Of a stretch of 64,000 nucleotides of DNA, positions 33,636 through 47,400 are shown in pieces. The DNA is from Anthopleura xanthogrammica (taxonomy: Eukaryota > Cnidaria > Anthozoa > Actiniaria > Actiniidae), in contig OZ025207.1 of the NCBI GenBank assembly GCA_964019055.1, forward strand, positions 19,948,901-20,012,900. The letters run 5' to 3'. The notes under the pieces were generated by a model, which ran no database searches, was not told where the DNA came from, and was given only the letters and a program-made list of their open reading frames with translations. Positions within the stretch are counted from its first letter, which is position 1, and each line of letters starts with the position of its first letter. The position numbers and the translations under genes are program-made.

Positions 33636-35479
33636 ATTGCACCCGGAATAGCATGTAACCTGTGTAGCAGCGAGGGAGGAGAGGGGAGGGGGGAGGTATG
33701 GTTCTCCTTTAGCTATGACAATATGAAAACAGGAGTTGAAATTTCTACCCTTTTGACAGAGCTTCTTAGTTCTCTCCCTAAATTTGTATAAATGTCTTGT
33801 AAATAATATGATTTCATAACTTATTGTTTCCGAATAAGGTGCGGATTTAGCGGGACGGCTAGTCCATACACCCACCCCTCCGCTTTTTTGGGTTGCCTGT
33901 GCTCTTGGCTGCACCAGAAAAAAAAGGAGGGGCAAGCGTGAAAACTGAGACATTGTTTGCGTCATCTTTGTTAAGTCGGTCTATACTGTCCAAAAACACA
34001 AAATGTTGCTCGTGGACAAACCCTAATTTATTAACTGTAATATATATTTTGATAGAGATATTCAAGGAAACTTCAGAAAAGAAGGAAGGCAGATATCAGG
34101 AAAAAACCCTAAACAAGGTTAATTGAAAATGTGAAGACATAGAAAGGAGATATTTTGTTATTGAAATGATTGCAAAATTATTTAAATAAAATACAGAATT
34201 TTTCATTGCATTTGTGGTTGAATTCAGTGTTCTGTTTTTATCTAGTTTTTATGTGCGCACACTCAGTTTACCTTTTTTTTACCAGTTTACATATTGGTAA
34301 AATGTTGCCCATTTTTATGTCCGAACAAAGAAATGATACTCAAGGGAAGGTACATGTGGTCTGAAATGGGCAAAACAATACGCCCAAGCTAGAGGTAGTA
34401 AGCTAGAGGTCACTTGCTTGAATCAGTTGCCAACTCATGCTAGTAAGGATCAAAACAAGGACTTTTCGATACAAAAAAATCGTGAACCAAGCATCAAAAT
34501 ATTTAACGTCCATTTTGGTTGATGTAGCAGAGACTTCAATGACAAAACAACTGCACCAACATGAAAACCATCAATACCGTTAGCAAGTTAGCGCAGAACA
34601 ACAAACTTTCAAAGATTGAATACATCAGCATGAAACCCTAATATCATGAAACCACGGAAAACGCGCCGATAAAACTGGAATGATTGAAGCGAAAATCTCA
34701 GATTCGGTTCAAAATTTTGGTCTTGGGTACGTCAGTAAAGAATGAAGACAGCCCTGAAAGAACCAGTCAGGACAATATACAAGATCAAATACACAAAATA
34801 TACCGTGCTCTATATATCATTTAATGCTGGAGTTCATTATATTATAAAAGTATCATCTTTCTACTTCATATTCATTTATACACCGACATTAGAGCATTGC
34901 ATCAATGATATCGGTCTTAAAATAAAACACGAGCTCATCGCACTGAGCAAGAATAATAAAAACAAACAAAATATATTCGAATTTGCACCCTTAATTCAAT
35001 CAGAATACTCGTAGAATATCGAGGCTTGTGGGCCCACAAGTCAATCAAATAATCTCTACAAGTTATATCTTTGAGTTGCGTATAAAATATTTTACTGCGC
35101 ATCTTGTCTAACTGCGCGCACAAGGTGCTCATACTCTAAATTAATTTAAACATAAAAATTGTGTTTCTGAGGTTAAAAATACAAAATGCGCAACCACAGT
35201 TGACGCATGTAACTGAGAATGGTCGAACGGTCATAAGCTTACTCGGGCATTAATTCTCTACTTATTTCTACAATGCGTGCCATATTTACAATAACGTGCT
35301 CTGATATATTTGCTGCTGAACATCCAATAACAATTATATAGTGTATGTGTATATATAACGACAATTATCCACGTTCTCCACCTGGCTTGTCTTCACTATG
35401 TGATCTTATATTTAGTATTATTACTATTATCATATATTCTTACAATATTATTTTATAACTCTAATATTTGCGCGCAGCT
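33636..35479. other. Convergent intergenic region, TCAIM 3' to anillin 3'
   Basis: Both neighbours end here, so it should contain both 3' UTRs. It holds a half copy of MITE family 1 (34310-34395) and AT-rich sequence with runs of short ORFs, none recognisable. A candidate AATAAA for TCAIM is at 34185-34190. Confidence 0.5.
34310..34395. mobile_element. Half copy of MITE family 1
   Basis: Only the right arm remains: aaagaaatgatactcaaggg, ggtctgaaatgggcaaaaca and tacgcccaagct. Confidence 0.6.
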
Positions 35480-38400
35480 TTATTTTCCCTGTTGTCCCTT
35501 GGTGTCGGCTACTTGTCCCAGTTCAGGATACAGAGGCCCTTTATTAGATTTAGTCCATGCTTTCATGTCACACAGTGCATCGTTGAGACAGTTAATCCAT
35601 GTGATGCGGTCTTCCTTGGTGTCACACGCCAGGAGGAATCTGGAATACCAAAATTCTTGATTAGCTTATGATCGTTAAAAGTAGAACGCATTTGAAAAGC
35701 ATAAGTCAGTATTTGCTTCAGCCAGTAAGGATTGATATTGACACTCTTGGAAGCTACCGTTCATCGCCTTCAAACAAGACAAGTCACGAGACAAGCCCAG
35801 TAAATTTACCTAACTGGATTTTCTCAAGTCAGAACAAACTATTTCAACTATATTTGAACCAATCACAGTTCGAGGGATCATTTTTCATCCAGTGAAAATG
35901 CTTCAGCATAGGCCTTTTCTGAGTTCGATAAACAAAGTGCATTGTATTGTTTACGTTTGTTTCTTCCACGATTTTTTAATAATTTACCGAGCCTTCGCAC
36001 TTCTAGTGCATCTTCAGGGCGAAAAGTAGGCATTGTGCTCTAGCTTCGGTACAAACAACACCATGTACACATGAACAAGACGTTTGTACCCAAACTAGAC
36101 CACGATGCACCACGTTCGAAAAAGGTCTTAACCACGGTAACGGCACAGTAGCCTGTTCCGATCCTAATCAAGGGCTCCAAAGAGGCCTACTTAACAATTA
36201 GTCCTCGAGTCCGAATGGTCTACGAGTCAAAAGCCCATGAAGCCGAAGGCCGAATGGGCTATTGACTCGTAGGCCATGAGGGCGAGAGGTCTAATTGTTT
36301 TAGTAAAAACCTACTAATCGGTCCAATAAAAGGATGCAAAAAGTTTTGGATTTTGCTTTAAATATATATTTTTTGGTTTTCAAAACCGGCGCTTTTGGCT
36401 ACTAGAGGTCTATCACTAATAGACCCCTAGTAGCTCAGCCAATCACAGGGCTCGATTGGTGATAGACCATTAGTAGGTTTTTTCTAATATTAAATAGTCC
36501 AGAACTGGACTCACTTTTCTCACTAACTGATTAATTCATATCGCAAAATTAAGAGGAAAACAGCGCGCGCGCACGAAATACACAGAATACTGATCTTTAC
36601 GATTCTGCCCAGTCTTCTTCCACTACTCGGTTCGTCGTCGTCGCGCGCGCATCGATAAAAATGCGTCCAGCTTTGGACTAACTATCAAAAATAACATAGC
36701 ATGATTTGTGTAAAGCTACAGTCTAGACTTACTTGACTTGATCTTTGTTCTTCTTTAAGCAGACCTCAATAGTGTTTGGTCGTGCACACAAGTCTCTGGG
36801 TACTGTAGTTATGTGATCGCTAGTGCACTGTCCAATATCCAGGGTATCAAGAGGAGCCTATACATCGAGAAATATAGATAGAAGTCAGTATCATCTCAGG
36901 ATTTAGATATTCTAAGCTTGTAGACCCTTCTGAATTCGCTTGAGTGACGACTGAAAAGCAATGGTTTTAGATTGAGGTTGGATTCCACATGGTTCTTTGT
37001 TAGATCTTATAAAGTGCAACCTCGACCTTACACCAATTTTTATAATTACACGACCAACACATCCCAAGACATATTTAACAAATAGAACATAACGTTTTCT
37101 ATTTGTTTTAAAAAATATTGAAATTGCCGTGTTTACATAGCCTCATGTAAACACGGCTATCAGCCAATCAGAGCGCGCGTTATATCTGAACTATTTTATA
37201 ATGGTTTTTGGCTGCCGTCGATTATAAATTTACTAGCTCAAACCATTGGAAATTTGATTGACGTACGCCAGACGACTCGAATTATAGCTAGTTGTCTGGG
37301 TCACGTAATTATGAAAATGGGTGTAATACTTCAATGTTTCAAGGGTCACCGATCTGCAGAAGTAAGAGAAATATCAAAGGTGGTCTACCTGTGTAGTTTC
37401 GTCTCCTGGATATCTCCAGTAGGAGAGTAATCCACCTTCCAGTACACACCATCTTCTCTGCCACGCACTGAACCCACCAACGTCTTCCAGAACAGTCTAC
37501 AAGATAACATAATGAGTGTTACAAGAAATTTCGCATGCAGAACATCGTACGCTCCTCTGAAATGACGGCCCAGTCTTGATGGACATAAAGGCCCCATGCA
37601 ATGCAGAAAATAATGTGGTACTCCCAGTTTCTGTGGCTTGAATAGATCATTTCGGCTTGGGCGTAATGTTTTCTTATTTCAGACCATGTGCCATTCCCTA
37701 GAGTATCCTTTCTTTGTTTAACGGTTGTACATGAGAAGACATATGAATATGGATGGATACAACTCGAACAAAGAATCTTATTCTCAAGAGGTCTGAAATG
37801 GGAAAGCATTGCACCAAGCTACAGAGGTCCATAGACGCATCAAGCATTCCGCGCTACTGCTCTAAGCGCATGCTCAGGGGATTAAAAAGTGGGATAATAT
37901 TTTGTAAAATATGCAATTTTTTTTGGTATATTTGACTCAAAATTCGCTTAACGGTACGTGATCTTGAATATTTAATGAAAATTGTGTTTGACAAGAAAAA
38001 TACAACTAAAATATAACATGTTTTACAAAATATTATCTCACTTTTTAATCCCCTGGGCATGCGCTTAAAGCAGTAGCGCGGAATGCTTGATCCGTGTATA
38101 CAAAGTCGTACTCGCTCACTGAGAAATGAACGCTAATGATGAGCGCGTAGCGTGAGACGAGCCCTGAAGTAAAGGTGGAGTACAGGTACAGTATATCTAC
38201 TTACCAAGAATCCCTTAACATGACTAGTGTACTGTGGTGTACAGTGTACTTTCATCTGTATGTAATCCTTTAGCGGACAGCCCTCTACTACACCATCCAG
38301 CATCCACTTCTTGGAGCCAATCTGGGACAGAGTCACGCGGGTAGAACCAATCAGCTTGAAGTTTGAATTTCTGAACACTGGCATGGGTGTTGCGCCTGTT

Positions 38401-41400
38401 GAGATGAGATATGGCGTATTAGCTGGTTATTGGTTCCTCACCTTCTCACAGCTCTGGTACCATACAAAAACATACATAACAATTAAAATATCGAGGTCGT
38501 TATGGGATGTCGATTTAACCCATGTGTATAGCCTTAAGTTAACTCAAGTTTGCTCTTCAAAAACCCCGGAAGGTATAGTCCTGCGAACCGGCTTTCTCTT
38601 GATCGTACTTGTAACAAAGTACATTATACGACGACTAACAGACATGTCTGACGTCCAAGGCACATTACTACATATCGTATCTCACCTGATGTTGCTCCGT
38701 CAATACCCCGACGCTATGAAAGAAACGGTAGAGTTTGAGATTTGGTACAAACTGAATAAAAAATTCATTTAAATTGTACAAGCAAACGAAACAGGCGATA
38801 AAGACTGGGTGATTACGTACCTTGGTTTTAGCTGCTTTAGGTGACGCGAAGAACTTGGCTTTTTGAGCAGCCTCAGGGACATATTTCTGTACGTGCTGTG
38901 AAGGGATATCCAAATACAGTGAAAAAAGGTTTCTTGATAAGGAAGCATGGTTTTAAAAAAGCAAGGGAAGGGAGGAGGGAAGGGAGGAAGGAATCGAGCA
39001 AGGAAGGCTGAGGGAAGAAGCAAGCAAGGAAGGAAGGAAGGAAGGAAGGGAGGGAAGGAAGGAAGGGAGGGAAGGAAAGAAGGGAGAGATGAAGGAAGGG
39101 AAGCCGACTCTAAACCAACTAAAACAGTATACATACCATTCCAAAAACCCTGACGACGACAGAAAAATCTGGATTGACATTTTTCCTGTAAAAAAGAAAA
39201 GATTGTCATAAGTAAACGAAACATGGAAGACAGGTATATGACAATGCAATTGATGTATTTGTCCTCTCATTCCCGATTATTTCCTTTTTCTTCGCACTTC
39301 CAATAGGCAATGTGCATCAAAGCTCACAAAGCACTCTGGGAAAGTGAATTCTAACAATGTAACAGGGAAATCAAAGGAACTATCAGAAAAAAATTACTGT
39401 TTTTTCTGCTGAAATCCTCTTATTTCCATAGAAAATTTCAAAGGAAAAATTGTCAGACGACTTTTTAGAGCCAAAATAGCGTAAGAACTCACTTTCCCAT
39501 CATGCTTTGTGCTATAATTTCGAGCTCATGCTCATTGGCTATTGCACTTCAGTTTTCAATTTGGCATTAGTTATCAGTAAAATCTTGTTTATTTGGAAAT
39601 AGATATCCGGCTGAATTCACAACCTGCTTTATATAAGCCTGGTTTTCACTAGCGATGCAAGCACAGTCGCAAGCACAAAACACAAGCAAAAATGCCGTTT
39701 TCACAACGACGCAAGCCCAAGCGCAAGCCCAAACACAAGTATCAATGTTTTTTTTATCCTTGCGCTTGTGCTTGCGTCGTATTGAAAACCAGGCTTAATC
39801 TATTGCGAAAACAGGCTTAACGCAAGCACAAGGATTTTTTCCTTTTCCTTGTGCTTGCATAATTTGTGAAAACCAAGCTTAAATCTAATGCAAGAGCTTT
39901 GACTTACAGAACAAACTTGTCAGGAAACATCAAGTAATTTCCCTCGTTACAGTCATTGATGGACAGACTTTTTGTGGAGGTAATTTCCAGGGGACCGTTT
40001 TGTACGTGACACACAAAATGGAACACTCCAAGATCTGTGCGTTAAAAATACACATATTTAGTCAGCTGACCATTGAATCATATAGTTTGAAACCTGGGAT
40101 GAAAATCTCAAGACCACTAAAGCTAATAATAGACCTCTTTACCTTGGGTGTACTGTTTTCCTATTTCAGACCACGTGTCATTCTCTAGAGTATCATTTCT
40201 TTGTTTAACGGTTGCGCATGAGAAGAAAATGAATATGGATACAACTCAAACAAAGAATCTTATTCTCAAAAGAATGACACTTGGTCTGAAATGGGAAAAC
40301 ATTACACCGAAGGCAAAAGTTCTATTACAAATATAATCATTATAATCACGAACCATGTCTTATTCCAACTCTGAGGACGTCCATAAACTCTTGCTTTAGA
40401 GAAAGACGAATTCCTAAAACAAAAATATTGATCATAAGAAACATAGATGGAATATGTTGTGCATTTTACGTTCATTCGACGTGAATATTCAGATACTGTA
40501 TTTGCTCAAATAAGCGCTGCCCTCGAATAAGCGCCGCATTTGAGGCGCGAACAAATTAATGCGCGCCACGGCGCTTACTCGAGTAAATACGGTAAGTGTA
40601 TATCAGGCGAATACATTGGCACACATCTTGGGTATGTTTTTCTGTCCCGTCATTCATACAAGGATAATGTTTGGTGAAACTGTGTGAACGCGCATCCAAC
40701 TGTAGTCTGAACGAAGGTTCGCGATTACAAGGAGTTACAAAGAACCTTTTCTAATTCTACGCGTTCAGCTTGATTATCACTTTCATCAATTCTTGGTAAC
40801 TGAGTCCTCGTCAATAAACATGAATCAAGCTGATTGTGTTATTTTGAATCATATATTCACCTGCGATGGAGATAGTTGAAGTACAGGCATTGGATGCATC
40901 AATTTGACTCTCTTTCTTGCTTTCTTTCTTTTTGTTTTTGATACGGTGGTGTTCGTTCAGACATGCTTGTTTGCGTTCAGCTAAAAATATTAACAATAAC
41001 AGTATAAGTATTTTCAAATAAAAGTAACATTTCTAATATATAGATAGATAAGTTGGCGGTAGGTTAAAGGAAAAAAGAATTTTTGTAACTATGTCATTGC
41101 CGCCAGTTATCGCCAGTAGTAAAAAGCGCTATAAAAGAGGGTGGAAACATTTACTTGTAACTCCAGGATTGTTTGAGTAACACAGACAGCCGGCTAAGGT
41201 GATTTAGCAAGACGACGACGCGTATACCAACTTTTTAGCGCAAACTCCTATCTTCGAAAAAAAAAATGGTTTTTTTTAATCAGAATTTAAAAAGCTAGGA
41301 ATCCTGTTGTACTATGAACGGGAATACAATAGTGCGCCATACACAAAAAAATTCATGCGCACCATCTTTGGTAAATTCACCGATCTACCGTGATTACGTA

Positions 41401-44400
41401 ATTTAATACGAGATGTAGTTTAAATACTCACATGCTAGTAAGAGTACTCGTTCAGCCTCCACTTCTTCCTGGGAGCCTTTAAAGATGTCGTTACTGGAGT
41501 CACACACATTGAGTGCTTGGCTTGTCTGTAGAATGATGTTCTGTTGGGATGCAGCCTCATCAAGGAGCTCCTAGGATAGCAATACAAGAAGTAGGTGTCA
41601 TCATTAGGATATCTTTGGAACACGCGAATATTCTACACAAAATCGAGGCTAACCCTGAACAACAGAGAACTCAAAACTTGTGTATTCCTTCTCTTACTAT
41701 GACAGAACAGGGGTGGTGCAGGGGGCAGGGCACACACCCCTTGGGTCAATTTTGTGCCCCTATTTTGAAGATAACCAATACAAAATAATGTTTTCTTTCT
41801 CTGATTCTGAGGGTTGCACCCCTCCCTGGGCCAATTTTAAGCCTCTAGTTTGCTTCTTGCAAGATATCCAACACACAAGGTTCAATCTTTTTTTTGTTCA
41901 GCATTTTTGCAGGCAGGCGCATACAATGCTACACCCCTCCCTAAACCAAAATCTGGATCTACCCTGTAGTATCATGAGATTTCTCGCAACCCTTCTTAAC
42001 ACATCATTGTATTCAATGGTCCATTTTCCATTACCTTGATGACATCCTGTGTTGGTTTTGGTCTCTCAGGGACAGGTGGTTTAGCTTTCTTGTACATCTT
42101 GGTAGCATACTGATCACCAGTTTCTGAGTTATATCCTGATTTATACACCCCCATGTTGGCCTGCTCCACATCTAGCTTTGTCTTCGGCTCATAGATATAA
42201 GGGGATACAATACCACTGTCATCTGATGACTGACTGGATGAGGTTTCTCTCTTCTCTTTTTCAAGCTGATGACAAACACAAGAGATTTGTGATAATCTCT
42301 TGTAACTAATAACTAGATTTCTTCTTTCTTTTAGATAAATAATGATATTGGTAGACTTGCTCAAAGTCACACTTGATATTTTACTGTTGGTAAATCTGAT
42401 TTTGATACATACAGGACTCAAAATAACGACCAGTCATACTCCGGTCAAGATGTCTGGCGTATGATATTTTATGTTATCATATGACCGTATTTCACTGTAC
42501 GCGTGATTCTAAAAAAAACCTTTGGGGAAAATGTCGTCAGCAAAAAAAGTACGCTTTTCCGAAAAGTGTAATAATTTCCCGTTCGGACTCGCCGTTCGGA
42601 CTCGCTGCCGTCAATCATGTAAAAACTACGCATTTTGATTCGCATTTATTAAAAACGCTTTGAAATCGATTTTTTATATGTGGTCATATGATAAAATGCT
42701 TATTGACTGAGTTAAGGTCGGTCCGAACGGGAAAATATTTGGCTCTCGGTCCTTGGCACGGAACTCGCTGCGCTCGTTCCGTACTTCAGGACCTCGAGCC
42801 AAATATTTTCCCGTTCGGACCTCCCACTCAGTCAATAAGTACATATTATTTTTTTTAAATATGACGGGTCAACATGTCCGTTCAAAACCCTATTTGACCA
42901 GTCAAGTAGCAAATTTGGCCGGACATTAACCGTTGACTGGCCGTTTTTTTTTAGCCCTATACATATACTTCCAGTTACACAGCACTATAAACTCCAGACA
43001 TCTGAGATCTTGGCTTCCACTAGTCCAAAAATTTTAACTCGGATTACTATAAATTTAATGGACAGACAGCAGGAAAAACACAAGAAAATTTGCTGCATGT
43101 GGAGTTATATTTAACAAATAGAAAACGTTTGCCGTGTTGCACCAAATGTGTCTGTTTAAAGTACAAAATCCCATGCATAGAAGTATGCGAATACATTAAA
43201 TGTGGTCCTACATGTGCACGTTAAGCTGAAACATTCTATAAATCAACTTCACTCACCTCTCTCTGCTGTTCATCAAAGCTTTTCTGGAACTTGGTCTCCC
43301 TGTCTTCTTGTATTTTATCAAAGTTACTGAAGTCAAATGTGAACGTCATCTCATGGATATTAACATCATTGAGGTTAACTGTCTCATTCAATTCATCCAA
43401 ACCAGCATTGATGCTTGTCTGAGAACCAAATCGTGAGATACCCTGTGGTGGAGGAGGCCTGGAAGGGACTGCTCTTGGAGGCTTGAATTCTGAAACGCCT
43501 TCTTTTGGCTTGCTTATGGGTTTTGCAATTGGTTTTTTTGGCTCGTCGTATACCACTGCTTCAAGTATAGCATCACATATTTCCTCAGGGTTAGCATTTA
43601 TTTCAGGGCGGCTTGCTTTCTTTGTTGATGCAGCATTCTTCTGTTTGATTGCTGGAGCTGTTGCGGCAGTTTCTGAGCTGACTACAGTTACCTTTGTTCG
43701 TGACTTTTGGCCACTCCTAGGACTGCGAACTCTACTGACCTCAACTGGTATAGCTTCCTTTTTCCCTTCAAGGATCTCAACCGCCTGAGCAGTTACAGAA
43801 ACAATGCCTTCCCTTTCTCGATTTTCCATCCTTGCTTTCTTTCTTTCTTCTCGCCTTTTGGCTCTTTCGTCATCAAGGTTCTTATTTCTCTCTCCAGTGC
43901 TACTGTTCTCTGAAGCATCTACAGTGCCTTCAACACTTCTCCTCTTCCTCGGCTTGGGAGTTGGATCATCTTTAGCCTTGGTTCTTTCGGTTGAAGTTGC
44001 ATCAGACTCTCCCAGCCTTTCTCTTTTAGCAGGTTTTATTTCATCTGCACACTTGACTGATACAATACTATGAACATAATTATTATCAACAGTCTTACAC
44101 TCACCCCTTGGTTTTGGAACAGGAGCATCGGCAGCTACAGGATCAGATTTCTGTGAGGTACCAGTTGGTGGAGCAGGTGCTTTTCTCTTAGAAGAGCTCT
44201 TTTCTCTAGTCATTGTTTTCTCTGCTTCACCACTTCTTGGTGGCTTGGGCGGGGCAACAGCATCAGTTTTAACTGCCTTGCTGTCAACTGAATTCTTTTC
44301 AAAGCCATTTCTTGCTGCAGAAATCTTTCCTGGGGTTGTTACAGATGGTGTAGGAAAGATGGGCTTGAATTCTTTATTCTGCCATGGATAGTACAAAGAG

Positions 44401-47400
44401 AAGATCAGTAAATTTGTGACTAATTATCAGGCCTTAGATCCTTAAACATATTTAAACATATTTTTTAACAACCATCACTCCCCGTCGGGGCTCTTCTGTA
44501 AGGTTCGCTCCACACACATTACCACTACATTCTATATTAATAAATCATTTTACAACATACAACACTCAACTCACATGTTGATTTTTTTGGAGGGAGGAAA
44601 ACCAGAGAAAACCCCTCCTTGTATAGTGCATTGAGATCTGGTTATATGTGCTATATAAGAATGATTTATTATCATCTTTATTAAATAAAGTATATCTTAT
44701 AATTACAGCGTCATACTGTGGCTATCCAAATAAGTATATTATTTACAAGTTAGCCAATCAGACAGATACATTGGCATGTTAACTCACTTAGTCATGGTTG
44801 CAAAGATTCAAATTTATTTCGTACTCTTTGCAACGAAAACTGAAATAAATGGCTAGGAATTTCCCTTCGTGATCCAAATTTTCAGGTCTCTTTACTGCAT
44901 AATACTGGTCAATTTTGTCAAAAGTCTGTTATTTGATTGAAACCTTTGGCAGGAAATGATTCAACAATATTTGTAAAAATTCAAGAGCCAATGTGCATGA
45001 GCTTGAAATTATAGCACAAAGCATGATGGGAAAGTGAGTTCTTACGCTTTTTTGGCCCCCTAAAAATTCCTCTGACAATTTTTCCTTCTATGTTTTCTAT
45101 TAAAATAAAAGGATTTCAGCAGACGAAAATAGCAGAGTAATTTTTTTCTGATAGTTCCTTTGATTTACCTGTTACATTTTTAAAGAACTCACTTTCCCAG
45201 ATTGCTTTGTGAGCTTTGATGCATATTGCCTATTGGGTGGCCATTGAAGAGTGTGTCACAATGTGAATGCATTAAATACATCTAGATTTACCTGAGCAAA
45301 GATGGCAGACCTGGCTGCAACAGTTGGACTAGTGTTTTCCTCGGAATTCATATCCAGAGCTTTTTTCCAGTGCTTTTTTGGTGTTGTTTTGTTTTCTTGA
45401 TCTTTCTGTTGCATTAGAATCAGCCTTTCTCTTCGAGCCTGTTGAATTTTTTTTTCAAAAAGAAAAACAGATTCCATCATTCAGGTTTTCTAGTGTTTAT
45501 TGAAAATTGTTCTCCGAATATTACTCACACAACTGTATTTATTACAAATTATAGCAACCAAAACAAATATTAACTTGTCAAAGACTTAGCATTATAGATG
45601 GACTTTTGCAAAGTCCTTTGTCTCCATCCATACTAGTTAACGCGCACGAAATAAAGCACAGGCAGCCCAACCTGGACAAGGATCACAAGCGCTAGACGAA
45701 GGACTTTTCCAACTTGATGAAAATTTAGCGTGCACTAGATGCCATTTTTGGCGCAAAATGAAAATGAAAATTCTGTAAGAGGAACAACTCTCACAACTTG
45801 GAGCAAGTCTACAATATGGAGGGTAGGTACCATTGTTTGAAAAGCATGCAAAAGACTAGCAAGAAAGTGACCATGGCAAGCCAGCCACAGGCCATCCCCT
45901 GGCAAACGGAATTCTCAAGGGAATAGCAAGGAAACCATGGCAACCAAGCCACAGGTCATTCTTTGGAACCTGTCACATTTCAGGGTACATGTATCTATGT
46001 TTATAAGAGATAAGTAGAGTAACAAATATGATAGAATCTTGGTTACCTGTATGGAAGGGCTAGCATTATCAATCTCCACACCACCTCTGACCTTGGTCAC
46101 TGACGAGGGAGTACTTGGTCCTTGAAGTACAGAGTATGCCTTGGGTGTGGTTGCCCTCTTTGGGGTAATGGGTGCTTTACAGGGAGTAGTAGCCTCTTTG
46201 GGTGTCTTGGGGACACTACTATCGCTATTTATCCTCCTCTTCTGGGTGTCATCAATCACCTGATCCTTACTATCAGTGTTATCTTCTGAAAGAGGACGAC
46301 GTGGCTTAACTGGTGATGGTGCAGATGGGGCATTGCGTTTGTTGCGGCAAGCAGCCAATTCTTCTTTCTTCTTGGCTAGTTGTTCTTTTCTGGCTTGGGT
46401 TCTCTCTAACAGTTTCTGAAAGGCATTGAATGTAAAGAATTTGGTATTAATACAGCCCAAAAAGCTTGTAAGTATCAGAAACTGTATTTAAGACTGATAT
46501 TTTTGTCAAAAATAAAATAAATGGCTTCAAACACGCAGAAACTAAGAAACTTTAAATTTCCTGTATATCGAACATGCTATTTGATACCAGGAAAATAAAC
46601 CAAGATTAAAAAAGGAAAACAATAAATGGAATAGCTATAGATACACAATGGGCAAAGCCTCCAAAACATTAGAAAAATAAAAAAGGTTTGAAGAAAGAAA
46701 AAAATTCTTGGCTCATCTACAATTTTATAAACAAAAACTTTTTTAAAATTTCTTCGCAGTTTTACCAGTATTTTACTAGTATATATTTCCTCATTTACGA
46801 CCTTTTCAATACAGAATGACATTTGGATGACTTATATCAAGTTCAAGCCCTTCAAAAATCCAAACTATGCAACCACTAAACATCAAGCTTTAAAAAGTAT
46901 AAAATACAAGAAACGACAGCAGAATAATTTTCAGTCCAGTTATTCGATTACTACTGATTAATATTACAGTAACAATATATTTTGAGATATATAAGCTTCA
47001 TTATAAGCTTTATATCTAAAAAAAGCTCACATGTGCTTGAAAACCTCACGCTCATAATAACGGCTGAAATTCCGACCATTTTTAATGCTGAAATATAGTT
47101 CTAAAAGATCTAGGTTTCTTAATTTTTCCTATTTCAACTTTAAAGAGATTATAAAGAAAATTTAGATGACAAAAGTAAACGTTTAACTTCGTACTCGAGA
47201 GATTTAGAACAATAAAATTAGGTATAAAAACGTTTTACGTCGGTACAACCTTGATGATTTAACGGTTTTAGGCCGTATTTGAAATAATTATTTCCCCTAA
47301 AAGATAATTTTGAGGATAAAATGGCTTTATATTTTGAAGTAAGGATTATTTTCAAGATAAAAAGACACTACAACCGATGAAAACAGAAGTTTTTTTGAAT

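Noticed and set aside
38769..39270. Ser/Pro/Phe-rich ORFs of 105-151 codons on the minus strand
   Set aside because: They read through the polypurine tract and only incidentally include anillin exons in the wrong frame.
42481..42663. 60-97 codon ORF shared with 48522-48815
   Set aside because: Conservation comes from the two copies of the 366-bp element; it has no start context, domain or homolog that I recognise.
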